Part shown: piece after piece, positions 36,903 through 45,741 of the stretch
Layout of the letters: each line of letters begins with the position of its first letter
Numbering within the stretch: the first letter of the stretch is position 1
DNA from: DAIOEK01 sp963828285
Lineage (GTDB): Bacteria > Chloroflexota > Anaerolineae > Anaerolineales > Anaerolineaceae
Length of the DNA stretch: 64,000 bases
Assembly (NCBI GenBank): GCA_963828285.1
Contig: CAWHEB010000004.1
Coordinates: forward strand, 207,243-271,242
Direction: 5' to 3'
Notes under the pieces: generated by a model
The model's input: only the letters and a program-made list of their open reading frames with translations
The model's database searches: none
Told to the model about the DNA's origin: nothing
Made by a program: the position numbers and the translations under genes

Positions 36903-38161
36903 ACAGAACCGCAAAACCCCAAATCAGCACAACGATATCCGGTAGTAGGGTTATTTTAATTTCTCTGCTGTTGATCTGTATCATTGGTATTCTTGTTGTA
37001 AGCTGTTCCCCGCAACCTGTTGCAACACCAACGGCGACATCAGAAATTTCAAGTGTTCTCACCCCTACCCCAGACCAAACGCCAATGGTGACCGGGTTGG
37101 AAACCATGACAATTTGGATCGCCGATGATTTTTCTCCGAACCATCAGGTTGAAGCTTTACAGTTGATTAATTCCCGGGTGGAAGTGTTTAGAAAAAAATA
37201 CCCGGAAAATCCCGTAGAAATTCGACTCATGCACGATCTATTAAACAGGCTAAGTCTGACAAGCCGTGCAGCACCTTCCGCATTGCCAAATCTCATTCTG
37301 GTGGATCAACAAACACTGGAGATAGCAGCGCTCAAAGGATTATTGCAACCGATTCCCATGGATGGGACACTCTTTGACGAGTCGAAGTGGTTACCGGAAA
37401 TCATACAAACCGGGAAGATTCAGGATACTCAATTCGGATTACCCGTTGTAGGTGATTCCTTAATACTATTCCGCAAGGACACGAATCAGATTATCCCTGA
37501 TCTGGATACGCTGATTTCATCCGGAGATCGGGTTTCAGTGGATCTGGCCGACCAGGACAGTAGTCTTGCACTTTCAATTTATCTTTCGTTAGGCGGTTCA
37601 GTTGAAGATGGCAATGGTAGACCAATGCTTGATGAAGCCCCGCTTCGATCCACCCTGGATTGGTTCCGAAAAGGTAGGGAATCCGGTTCCATCAGTAGAG
37701 AACAAAACATCGACCCTGGGAAGGATCTGATCTGGTCCAGATTTGCAAATGGTAATTTGAAATGGTGGATTGGATGGTATTCTGATGTTCCATCTTCCGC
37801 TGTCTCGAACTCGAAGGAATCAAAACTGCCAGCAATTCAGGGAGAAAAAATCATGTCCATTTCTGATGGATGGTATTGGGCTTTCCCGAATCCAGATCCC
37901 GACCAGAAGAAATTATCTGACGAACTGGTTGAAATCTATACGCAATCTGAATTTTTGAATGAAATTGCGACTTTATCAGGTTGGCTGCCTGTCATTCCTG
38001 ACCAGGTTCAGGAAAATCTGATTCTTTCTTCGACTCAGATGAAACCGGACGGCTTGATTCTTGTAACGATAGCTCCAATACTTCAGGATTCTGTACTTAG
38101 GGTCCTTATGGGTGAATCACCGGAACTTGTAGCACAACAAGCGGTTGAACTTATTAATTAA
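36899..38161 (+). CDS. Extracellular solute-binding lipoprotein (family 1-like)
   Basis: The 420-residue product has a lipoprotein signal peptide with the cysteine in ILVVSCSPQ (about residue 38) and a Thr/Pro-rich spacer. A two-lobed binding-protein domain follows, with TMTIWIADDFSPNHQVEAL at its start and a C-terminal WYWAFPNPDPDQKKL segment. The pattern resembles family 1 (sugar-type) binding proteins of ABC importers. No permease or ATPase gene is adjacent; the neighbours are two small membrane proteins, so it either works with a distant transporter or has a structural role. Ligand unknown. Confidence 0.8.
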   Translation: MNRTAKPQISTTISGSRVILISLLLICIIGILVVSCSPQPVATPTATSEISSVLTPTPDQTPMVTGLETMTIWIADDFSPNHQVEALQLINSRVEVFRKKYPENPVEIRLMHDLLNRLSLTSRAAPSALPNLILVDQQTLEIAALKGLLQPIPMDGTLFDESKWLPEIIQTGKIQDTQFGLPVVGDSLILFRKDTNQIIPDLDTLISSGDRVSVDLADQDSSLALSIYLSLGGSVEDGNGRPMLDEAPLRSTLDWFRKGRESGSISREQNIDPGKDLIWSRFANGNLKWWIGWYSDVPSSAVSNSKESKLPAIQGEKIMSISDGWYWAFPNPDPDQKKLSDELVEIYTQSEFLNEIATLSGWLPVIPDQVQENLILSSTQMKPDGLILVTIAPILQDSVLRVLMGESPELVAQQAVELIN

Positions 38162-38176
38162 TCTACAGGGATCTTT

Positions 38177-38476
38177 ATGCATCAAAAACAAAGATCGAAA
38201 TCATTAACCCACAGCATAATGGTTATTGTAGTTGTTATTGCCCTTTTGATCCTGTCTTCACCTGTTTACGCCACCAAATATAACCCATCATACCTGCAGG
38301 CAACTCAGCTTCAACAATTAACCCCAACGCCGGTCACAACAGCAACAATTGTTACTGAACAAATCATTCAGGAAGGTCGACCGGTTGGGATTGTCATTGG
38401 TGCAGTTGGATTGGTCGTGATCATCCTGGTCAGTGCCGCCCTTTTCCTTCCCAAACGCGATCCTAAACTGAACTAA
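38177..38476 (+). CDS. Small envelope protein with two hydrophobic segments
   Basis: The 99-residue product has a signal-like N-terminal segment (IMVIVVVIALLILSSPVYA, about residues 14-32), a short Gln/Thr/Pro-rich stretch, and a C-terminal membrane span (VGIVIGAVGLVVIILVSAALFL, about residues 69-90) ending in KRDPKLN. An AGGGA site precedes the ATG. It follows the binding-protein gene by 15 bp and is probably the third gene of that operon. No family is recognised. Confidence 0.65.
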   Translation: MHQKQRSKSLTHSIMVIVVVIALLILSSPVYATKYNPSYLQATQLQQLTPTPVTTATIVTEQIIQEGRPVGIVIGAVGLVVIILVSAALFLPKRDPKLN

Positions 38477-38489
38477 GGTTTTCTGTTTT

Positions 38490-39008
38490 CTACTTGTTCT
38501 CGAAGCTGATATAACCAGACCAGTTAATGATCCAGTCCCGGGTTACGACAGGATCGGTGATCTCCACCAACATCTGTTGAAGAAATCTTTGCCAGGTTTC
38601 ATCAGGAACCCAGATATCCAGCACATTCTCCCAGCATTTTTCCGGATCCTCTTTCAAAATGATTACCCGAAATAAAAAGATGAACACCGAAGCACGCATG
38701 TTTCGAGCGCAGTGGACATAAGTCTTGTAGTAATCATACTTATCGAACATGGCAAAGAACTTTTCAAGATCTGCCCTGGTAGGATTTTCCCATTCCACCG
38801 GGATATGAACATAAGCCATTCCAGAATCCATCACAATTTCGCGTTCATTCGGTACCGCATCCGGGGATTTCTCCGTCGCCAAATTGATCACAACAGTAAA
38901 TCCTTCTTCCCCAAGCATCTTTAGTTGGTCGACTGTTGGCTGACCGGATGAATAGATATTTTCACCAATTTGTAAAAATTCACGAATTTCTTCAAGTTTT
39001 ATTGTCAT
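38490..39008 (-). CDS. Protein tyrosine phosphatase-like protein
   Basis: The 172-residue product is a small cytoplasmic protein of the DUF442-like phosphatase group. The N-terminal half has IYSSGQPTVDQLKMLGEEGFTVVINL (about residues 18-43), and the phosphate-binding loop is YVHCARNMRASVF (about residues 97-109). The Cys-to-Arg spacing is four residues, unlike the CX5R of classical phosphatases. Similar loops occur in uncharacterised bacterial relatives, so activity is uncertain. It is a single gene with no obvious partner. Confidence 0.75.
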   Translation of the reverse strand: MTIKLEEIREFLQIGENIYSSGQPTVDQLKMLGEEGFTVVINLATEKSPDAVPNEREIVMDSGMAYVHIPVEWENPTRADLEKFFAMFDKYDYYKTYVHCARNMRASVFIFLFRVIILKEDPEKCWENVLDIWVPDETWQRFLQQMLVEITDPVVTRDWIINWSGYISFENK

Positions 39009-39144
39009 GGAGCCATTATACGAATACTATTGTGGTTTATCCAGCATATTGATTCTACATTGCCATTTGATGGTTCCGAAATACCCATATGTATTAATCA
39101 TTTATTAATACCGCTACAACCTCAGGAAACCAGCCTGCGTATCT

Positions 39145-39152
39145 TGTATAAT
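39145..39152 (+). promoter_or_regulatory. Extended -10 promoter of the SPFH gene
   Basis: TGTATAAT at 39145-39152 is an extended -10 element 34 bases before the ATG. No good -35 hexamer is visible. Confidence 0.5.
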
Positions 39153-39185
39153 TGTGTTTAGTGTACGTAACCTAATGGAGGAAAA

Positions 39186-40211
39186 ATGAATATCGCTGCA
39201 TTGTTTCAAGGATTAGCCACATTAGCTTGGGTGGCTTTCGTAATTTTCTTGGTTTTTGTCATCTTACGGGCCGCCCGTAACCAACCGGTCAAACGGAGTG
39301 GTTTTGTCCTCGTACTCATGTTCGTCGGGGCTTTTGTAATTACAGCTCTGAGCGCAGGTATTGTTTTTATTCAACCTGAGGAACGTGGAGTTGTAATCTC
39401 TGCATTCTCGCCCAAGGGATATCGAGAACAAGCTCTCCAACCCGGACTGAAATGGATCATTCCATTTGCCGAAAACGTAATCCGTTATCCGATCTCGAAA
39501 CAGACATATACCATGTCGATAGCATCCAATGAAGGACAGGTTCAGGGTGACGATTCAATTTCTGCCCGAACACTGGATGGACAGGAAATATTTGTGGATG
39601 CATCTGTCATCTACAGTGTCATGCCCGAAAAAGTGGTCCAGGTGCATATCCAATGGCAGAGACGCTATGATAATGACTTGGTTCGCGCCCAAGCACGCGG
39701 GATTATCCGAGATGTCGTGTCACAATATCGCGTGGATGCAGTTGTCAGCACAAAACGTCTGGAAATGACCGGTTTAATTCGGGATGCATTGGATAAGAAA
39801 TTTACTGAAAATGGTTTGCAATTGGTCGATTTTGTTCTTAGGAATATCGCCTTCTCACCTGAATATGGTGCAAGCATAGAGCAAAAACAGATCGCTGAAC
39901 AGCTCTCCCAGCAGGCTAAGTTTGTTGTCGAACAGAAAAAACAGGAAGCTGAGCAAGCTCGTCAAACCGCTCAGGGTGCTGCCGATGCTGTTGTTATTCG
40001 TGCTAAGGGTGATGCCGAAGCCAGACTCGTTCAGGCGGATGCCGAGGCGAAAGCTTTACTGTTGATCAATGAGGCATTGAGGAACAATCCTGACTTGCTC
40101 ACATATCAATATATAAATAAATTGGCTCCATCCATTTCAACCATGCTGTTGCCCAACAATTCGCCCTTCCTATTCCCCTTACCAAACGCGAATCCAACAG
40201 TCACACCGTAA
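39186..40211 (+). CDS. SPFH/Band 7 (prohibitin-like) membrane protein
   Basis: The 341-residue product has two N-terminal hydrophobic segments (about residues 12-29 and 40-62). A Band 7 domain follows (about 65-250), including VDASVIYSVMPEKV and ARGIIRDVVSQYRVDAVVS. An alanine/glutamine-rich helical segment (QAKFVVEQKKQEAEQARQTA, about residues 238-300) probably forms a coiled coil for oligomerisation. The tail is Pro/Asn-rich. Prohibitin-like proteins form large membrane rings that organise proteases or lipid domains. A GGAGG site precedes the ATG, and a terminator follows, so it is transcribed alone. Confidence 0.92.
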   Translation: MNIAALFQGLATLAWVAFVIFLVFVILRAARNQPVKRSGFVLVLMFVGAFVITALSAGIVFIQPEERGVVISAFSPKGYREQALQPGLKWIIPFAENVIRYPISKQTYTMSIASNEGQVQGDDSISARTLDGQEIFVDASVIYSVMPEKVVQVHIQWQRRYDNDLVRAQARGIIRDVVSQYRVDAVVSTKRLEMTGLIRDALDKKFTENGLQLVDFVLRNIAFSPEYGASIEQKQIAEQLSQQAKFVVEQKKQEAEQARQTAQGAADAVVIRAKGDAEARLVQADAEAKALLLINEALRNNPDLLTYQYINKLAPSISTMLLPNNSPFLFPLPNANPTVTP

Positions 40212-40228
40212 TAACATAAAACACGCTG

Positions 40229-40266
40229 AAAACTCCTCCCAAGATACATCCTGTGGAGGAGTTTTT
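40229..40266 (+). terminator. Rho-independent terminator of the SPFH gene
   Basis: AAAACTCCTCC and GGAGGAGTTTT form an 11-bp stem with a T5 run. The loop includes AAGATACATCCTG. Confidence 0.85.
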
Positions 40267-40326
40267 GCTTGCTTAACTGAATTGAACAGTTTATGATACC
40301 TGAGTAATGCTATGAAAGGATCGATC

Positions 40327-41392
40327 ATGCCGATACCAACGAATGGCAAACAGATCAGGCTGACCAGCTTATCCAGCTGCGCTGGTTGAGCCAGTAAACT
40401 GAATGCCGAAACGCTGACGCAGGTTCTGCGTCCCCTTGGATCGATTTTTAATAACCAGGATTATCCAAACCTCCTGGTTGGTTTGGATTCCCCGGATGAT
40501 GCCGCAGTTTGGAAAATGAGCGATGATACAGCCCTGGTGATGACGACAGATTTCTTTACCCCGGTAGTGGACGATCCCTACCAGTATGGAGCGATCGCAG
40601 CCGCCAATGCGCTGTCGGATATTTACGCCATGGGTGCGGAGCCGTTCCTGGCACTTTCCATCGCTGCCTTTCCACCCGATCTGCCGCCGGAATTCTTGAG
40701 TTGAGATCATCCGAGGTGGTGCGGACAAGGTCAAAGAGGCTGGTGCAGTGATTGCCGGGGGACATACCATCCAGGATAAGGAACCCAAGTTTGGACTAGT
40801 GGTTCTGGGTAAGGTAGATCCATCAAAACTGTTCACCAAATCGGGTTTAAAACCTGGTGACAGTCTTGTCCTCACAAAACCTCTCGGCTTCGGAGTTACC
40901 ACAACAGCCATCAAACGCGATAAGGCAGAATCATCAGATATCGAAGATGTCATCAAGTGGATGATGAAACTAAATAGAATTCCATCCGCAATTGGCCGGA
41001 AGCTGGGTTTGCATGCCGGGACGGATGTAACCGGATTCAGTCTGATGGGGCATGGTTGGGAGATGGCGGAAGCATCCAAAGTGGGCTTGAAAATTTTTTA
41101 CGACCAATTGCCATATCTAAAGGGTGCAAAGGGATACGCTAATTCCTGGTTCTTTGCCGGTGGCGCGATTGATAATCATGAATATTATTCAAAACACGTG
41201 ACCATTCACGGAAATCTGACGGAAGCAGAACATATGCTGCTGTTCGATCCCCAAACCAGTGGCGGTCTGCTTTTGGGTGTTCCTGAAGATAAACTCGAAT
41301 CATTCATTTCGCTGAACAAACAGGAAGGTCAGGATGTTTGGCTGATTGGCGAAGTGACCGGTACCGGAATAATTGAAGTGGAAAGACCCTGA
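40327..41392 (+). CDS. selD: Selenide, water dikinase with in-frame UGA (selenocysteine) and a frameshift near 40700
   Basis: SelD makes selenophosphate, the selenium donor for Sec-tRNA and seleno-modified tRNA. The ATG at 40327 follows an AAAGGA site. Codon 21 is TGA (40387-40389) in the active-site context CAG-[TGA]-ASK. The lysine three residues later matches the Cys17/Lys20 spacing of the E. coli enzyme, so this UGA fits selenocysteine rather than a stop. Translation continues through LRPLGSIFNNQDYPNLLVGLDSPDDAAVW to 40701. A second, separate problem follows: the frame stops at 40702-40704, while VEIIRGGADKVKEAGAVIAGGHTIQD continues one base over. GGHTIQDKEPKFGLVV, GTDVTGFSLMGH and DPQTSGGLL are standard SelD motifs. 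The repaired product is about 354 residues. Confidence 0.93.
40416..40432 (+). promoter_or_regulatory. SECIS-like hairpin of selD
   Basis: GACGCAG (40416-40422) and CTGCGTC (40426-40432) form a perfect 7-bp stem with a GTT loop, starting 26 bases after the UGA. The apical GCAGGTTCTGC closely resembles the GCAGGUCUGC top of the E. coli fdhF element, and distance and apical sequence fit a bacterial SelB-binding SECIS. Confidence 0.75.
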
Positions 41393-41507
41393 TCCAGTCT
41401 CAAACGATGATTTTCCAGGCGAAAATTATCTGAAGGGGTCATATTTTTTTCCATCATTTCACCAAATGAGAATATTCTAATTCTGACCTTATATCTCTAA
41501 TACTTTC

Positions 41508-41536
41508 TTGACCAATCCAAATGGCTATGATATAGT
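41508..41536 (+). promoter_or_regulatory. Promoter of the LysM/M23 peptidase gene
   Basis: TTGACC at 41508-41513 and TATAGT at 41531-41536 have a 17-base spacer, and a GGAG site at 41543-41546 precedes the ATG. The rest of the 41393-41551 gap shows no gene. Confidence 0.7.
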
Positions 41537-41551
41537 GACCACGGAGCAAGA

Positions 41552-42778
41552 ATGTCTCGATCAAACAAAGAAAAAAAGGGCTATGATCCCTTGCATGACG
41601 GTCCTGAATTGGACCAATTCCTTCCCGCACAACCAGAAGAAAAAAAACCTCCTAAACCTCTCCAGAGTCATACTGATTTTCTAGGTCTCCGGCAGCCGTT
41701 CTTCCGCATCCTGGCAGCCGCTGCCACTCTGATATTGTTGGTAGTTGTCCTGTTCACCATACGTTCGTTTTTTGGAAATAAAACTGCAGCACCAGCAGCG
41801 AAAAATGCCCTGGCTGTTGCCCAGATCGGAATCACTCCAACCGTAACATTAAATGTGCCAGCTCCCGACCTACCAAATGTTGAAGAGGTAGCTTTTGCGG
41901 GAGGTATTCCCCGCCTGGCATTGATCCACACCAATATCCCCGAGCGCCCACGGGACCAGATGATCACCTATGCCGTTGTGGAAGGGGATACTGTATTCGG
42001 TATCGCGGAAAAATTCGGTCTCAAACCTGAGACCATTCTTTGGGGAAACTACTATACCTTGCTCGATAACCCCACCTTCATTTCGCCGGGAATGGAACTG
42101 AATATCCTCCCCCAGGATGGTATCCTCCATAAATGGAGCGCTGGTGAAGGTCTCAATGGTGTTTCCAGTTATTACCATGTAACTCCGGAAGATATCATTA
42201 ACTATCCTTCAAATCATCTTGTCGCAGATGAAGTCGGCGATCTAAGTAACCCAAACATCAAACCAGGCACCTGGCTCATCGTCCCCGGTGGAACAAGGGA
42301 ATACGTAACCTGGAGCGCCCCGCGCATTACCCGCGATAACCCTGGTGTAGCCAAGGTCCTTGGATCAGGCAACTGTGGTGTGGTTACCGATGGACCGGTT
42401 GGCATCGAAGTGTTCGCCTGGCCAACCAATAGCCATTTCTTGTCGGGATATGATTACTCGCCGCAAACGAACCATTATGGTATTGACCTCGATGGTGAAA
42501 CCGGAGATCCTATTTATGCCACCGATAATGGTGTTGTGGTGTACGCCGGTTGGAACGATTGGGGATACGGAAACATGGTGGTGATCGACCACGGCAATGG
42601 CTGGCAGTCTTTGTATGCCCACCTTGACGCCGTGATGGTGGATTGTGGTGCCTGGGTGTATCAGGGACACACGGTCGGTCTTATGGGCAGCACCGGACGG
42701 TCTTCCGGCTCGCATCTTCACTTTGAATTGATGAATGATGCGCACGGAAAAGTAAATCCGATGTCCTTCCTGCAATAA
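41552..42778 (+). CDS. Membrane-anchored LysM-M23 family peptidase
   Basis: The 408-residue product has one N-terminal membrane span (FFRILAAAATLILLVVVLFTI, about residues 50-70). An extracytoplasmic LysM-like module follows (YAVVEGDTVFGIAEKFGLKPETILWGN, about 140-166), and then a C-terminal M23 (lysostaphin-type) zinc endopeptidase domain. The zinc ligands and active-site His are in HYGIDLDG (about residue 304), YAHLD (about residue 355) and GSHLHFEL (about residues 388-395). It should cut or remodel peptidoglycan cross-links on the cell surface. It is a single gene with its own promoter and terminator. Confidence 0.93.
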   Translation: MSRSNKEKKGYDPLHDGPELDQFLPAQPEEKKPPKPLQSHTDFLGLRQPFFRILAAAATLILLVVVLFTIRSFFGNKTAAPAAKNALAVAQIGITPTVTLNVPAPDLPNVEEVAFAGGIPRLALIHTNIPERPRDQMITYAVVEGDTVFGIAEKFGLKPETILWGNYYTLLDNPTFISPGMELNILPQDGILHKWSAGEGLNGVSSYYHVTPEDIINYPSNHLVADEVGDLSNPNIKPGTWLIVPGGTREYVTWSAPRITRDNPGVAKVLGSGNCGVVTDGPVGIEVFAWPTNSHFLSGYDYSPQTNHYGIDLDGETGDPIYATDNGVVVYAGWNDWGYGNMVVIDHGNGWQSLYAHLDAVMVDCGAWVYQGHTVGLMGSTGRSSGSHLHFELMNDAHGKVNPMSFLQ

Positions 42779-42793
42779 ATCCGGAAAATAAAG

Positions 42794-42826
42794 AAAGACC
42801 TCGCAGAGCACTCTGCGAGGTCTTTT
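42794..42826. terminator. Bidirectional terminator between M23 peptidase and rimO
   Basis: GACCTCGCAGAG and CTCTGCGAGGTC form a strong stem flanked by AAA and TTTTC runs. It serves the two converging genes. Confidence 0.88.
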
Positions 42827-42840
42827 CATAATCTTTTCTT

Positions 42841-44173
42841 TTATGGAACCGGATATCCCATCAAGTCGTGCGCCATGGCGCCGTCGATGCGGATATGGGC
42901 CATACTTCCCGCTTCAAGTTCGCCCTGCACAATGACCATACCGTCGATCTCAGGCGCATCGCGGTAGGACCTCCCCAAACTGATCCCGTCACCGCTTCCT
43001 TCGATCAATACATCCATCGTCTTTCCGGTGAAGGTCTGATTCTTTTCCAATGAGATCTCTTCCTGAAGCAGCATCAATTGCCTCATCCGGGAATCTTTCA
43101 CTTCATCGGGGACTGTATCCCCTAGTTTTTCGCTGGCTGTTCCCGGTTCGAATGAGAATTTGAATGCCCCTGCCCGGTCGAAACGCAGGTCGCGCATCAA
43201 CTTGAGCAATGCATCAAATTCCGTATCGGTTTCTCCCGGATATCCCACAATGAATGTGGTGCGGATGGCCAAATCGGGCATCGCTGTTCGCATCTTCTCC
43301 ACGGTTTGATAGACCCAATCGATCTGGTGTGGACGTTTCATCCGTTTCAATGTATCCGGGTGTCCGTGCTGCAGTGGAATATCCAGATAATGCAATATCT
43401 GCGGATGATTTGCCATGACATCGATCAACCGGTCAGAGACAAAACCCGGATAGGCATACATCAGGCGGATCCACGGTATCTGCGGGGATTGCTTGGTGAT
43501 CTTTTCCAGTAGATGGCTCAAACCGTCTTTCATCCCCAGATCAGTGCCGTAATCGGTCGTATCCTGCGCAATGAGGATGATCTCCTGCTTTGCCGTCATC
43601 GGCAAGGATCGAGATATCCCGCAAAATGGTTTCCATGGGGCGGCTGACTGTCGTCCCTTTGATTAGCGGAATAGCACAGAATGCACAGGGTCTTCGGCAG
43701 CCATCGGCTATCTTTACATAAGCGCTCGGTCCCTGATCCGCGATCCGCAAGATCCCATCCACTTCCACCGTAGAAAGGCTGTCATCCGGGATATGATAAA
43801 TAGGTTCCGGAGTCTTTCTGTCTTTTAATGCTTTTACCAGCCAGGCAATGTCATTCCAGCGGCGGGTCCCCAGTAATCCATCTATCCCCGGGATCCGTTT
43901 GATGACTTCGGTCTGGTATCGTTGGGTGAGGCACCCGGCAGCAATGAGGATCTGATTTTTCTTCTTTTTATCCGAAAGGTCTTCCAATACCTGATAGGAT
44001 TCATCTCTTGCATCCCCGATAAATCCACAAGTGTTCACAATAACCACTTCAGCTTTGCGTGGATTTTCCTCATAGATCAATCCTGTTTCATCCAGAATTT
44101 GAGCCATGGATTGGGAATCGACGGTGTTTTTTGCGCATCCGAGGGTAACAATACAAAAAGAGTTCTTATTCAT
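42841..44173 (-). CDS. rimO: Ribosomal protein S12 methylthiotransferase RimO, frameshifted near 43588
   Basis: RimO is a radical SAM enzyme that adds a methylthio group to an aspartate of ribosomal protein S12. The N-terminal half (44173 to about 43590) has CTLGCAKNTVDSQSM with cluster cysteines and CRRPCAFC (about residue 147), the radical SAM CX3CX2C motif. The C-terminal half resumes in another frame with KQEIILIAQDTTDYGTDLG and ends in a TRAM domain (TMDVLIEGSGDGISLGRSY). The break lies near 43588, where GGCAAAGC can be read in either frame; the intact protein would be about 444 residues, normal for the family. Confidence 0.93.
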
Positions 44174-44198
44174 GAAATACCTGTAAGTATATGAAATT

Positions 44199-45644
44199 TT
44201 ATGGTGCCGCTAATGTCAGCGTCGCTGATGGCCGGGGAGTCCGTGTGGGCGGATAGGTGTTACTCGGCCGCGGTGTTCGGGTTGGGCGGATGGTGTTCGT
44301 AGCGGTGGGCGTCGGAGTGAGGGTTGGTGTTCCATACTCCTTGCTCGAGAATACCAGATGGACCACCTCGGATTGCAGCCCCAATGCTCCCATATCGGTC
44401 TGGTTGTAGATCACCTGTATCGCTCCGGCATTCCCGGTGATCAGTTCGATCTGGTTCAGGGCATTGAATGAATATGGATTCCCCGGGATTACCCGCCCGT
44501 TGAAAGCGATCTTGCCATCCACGCTCACCTGTATGAATGCCCGTTTGAGCGCGACGATCAATATTTGTACCGGAAAACCTGTGGACGGACCGACGGTAAT
44601 GCTGGTCGTCCCTGTGATTTGCGGACTTTCTCCTTCAGTGATCGGTGCCGCTGAAACTGGCGAAGGTGTCATCGTGGCAGTAACCGTTTCGGTCACCGCG
44701 GTCGGGATATCAGTGTTGATCAACACTGCGGATATGGGAATGCTGGTGGGTGGAACTTTTGGTCTTTGCTGGTAACTGAAGATGCTGCTGGCTCCCCAGA
44801 TCATCCCGATCAGCGAAACGATGATCAAGCCGCCAACAATGAGCACCTCAAATGAAAAAAAACTGCCTGCCAGTGTCGGCTTCTTAAACTTGGGAGGTAT
44901 TCTTTTTGCGGGGGTCTTTGATTCAGCCAGCGATTCTTCCCGGCGAAGCTGCAACCCCTCCGCGAAGGTCAATAACAGATTTTCCGTATCCATATCCAGA
45001 AAATCCGCGTAATTGCTCAACATCCCCCGTCCCTGTACCGGCGAGGGGAGTTTTTCGATCTCACCTGCTTCCAATGCATTCAGATATTGTTGTGATATGT
45101 GGGTGTAGGCCTCGATCGCGGCAATGGAAAGGCTCATCCGTTCACGCTGCTTGCGAAGCTGCTCCCCAACCTGTTTGAATGACCGGTCCGAGATCCGCTC
45201 AGCTTTGATCGGTACCACGGGAACCTGAACGGCTTCTTCGATCGGTTTTGCGGTTTCTTTTTTTGTGGTTTTCCTGGGTCTCTTAAGGGTTTCCGGAAGC
45301 TTATCCTGGATCTGTGTCAGGATATTTGTCGATGAAGTTGCATCTGTGGATTCAATCCCGGCGTCTCCATTGGATGCTTCAACTGCGGTCTCCTGCAGTG
45401 CGGGGACCTCAGGGACGATAGGAGTCCAGAACTTGACCAGATCTTGCTCATCCAGTCCAAGATAATCCCAGTACAGCCGGATAAATCCTTTTGCCTGTAC
45501 CGGTGAAGGCAATCCTGCCAGATTATCCTGCTCGATCGCCTCAAGGTAAATATCCTTGATATGCAGCGCTTTCCACACCTGTTTGATGGTCAGGTGTTTG
45601 GCTGTTCTGGCGGCTCTGAGGGTTTCACCGATGGTAGCTTGCAT
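44199..45644 (-). CDS. RodZ-like membrane protein with two HTH domains
   Basis: The 481-residue product has an N-terminal helix-turn-helix (IGETLRAARTAKHLTIKQV, about residues 5-70) and a second one (GEQLRKQRERMSLSIAAIEAYTHIS, about residues 157-225). A membrane span follows (VLIVGGLIIVSLIGMIWGAS, about residues 265-285). The outer part contains a DUF4115-type beta domain (about residues 350-430) and a Thr/Pro/Arg-rich tail. Bacterial RodZ binds MreB through its cytoplasmic HTH-like domain and links cell-shape control to peptidoglycan synthesis. Two tandem HTH modules are uncommon and may allow binding of two filaments or partners. It is upstream of rimO on the same strand, 25 bp apart. Confidence 0.85.
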   Translation of the reverse strand: MQATIGETLRAARTAKHLTIKQVWKALHIKDIYLEAIEQDNLAGLPSPVQAKGFIRLYWDYLGLDEQDLVKFWTPIVPEVPALQETAVEASNGDAGIESTDATSSTNILTQIQDKLPETLKRPRKTTKKETAKPIEEAVQVPVVPIKAERISDRSFKQVGEQLRKQRERMSLSIAAIEAYTHISQQYLNALEAGEIEKLPSPVQGRGMLSNYADFLDMDTENLLLTFAEGLQLRREESLAESKTPAKRIPPKFKKPTLAGSFFSFEVLIVGGLIIVSLIGMIWGASSIFSYQQRPKVPPTSIPISAVLINTDIPTAVTETVTATMTPSPVSAAPITEGESPQITGTTSITVGPSTGFPVQILIVALKRAFIQVSVDGKIAFNGRVIPGNPYSFNALNQIELITGNAGAIQVIYNQTDMGALGLQSEVVHLVFSSKEYGTPTLTPTPTATNTIRPTRTPRPSNTYPPTRTPRPSATLTLAAP

Positions 45645-45741
45645 GGGAGAATTCTAACACTTGCCGGATAAAAATACATCCGGTCTGGCGACTAAGGATA
45701 TTCGGCCAGACCGGTGCAGTTTTTTGTTATGATGATCGGGA

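Noticed and set aside
40387..40389. TGA as a nonsense mutation in selD
   Set aside because: Position, Cys/Lys spacing and the downstream hairpin all fit selenocysteine decoding, and SelD sequence continues uninterrupted behind it.
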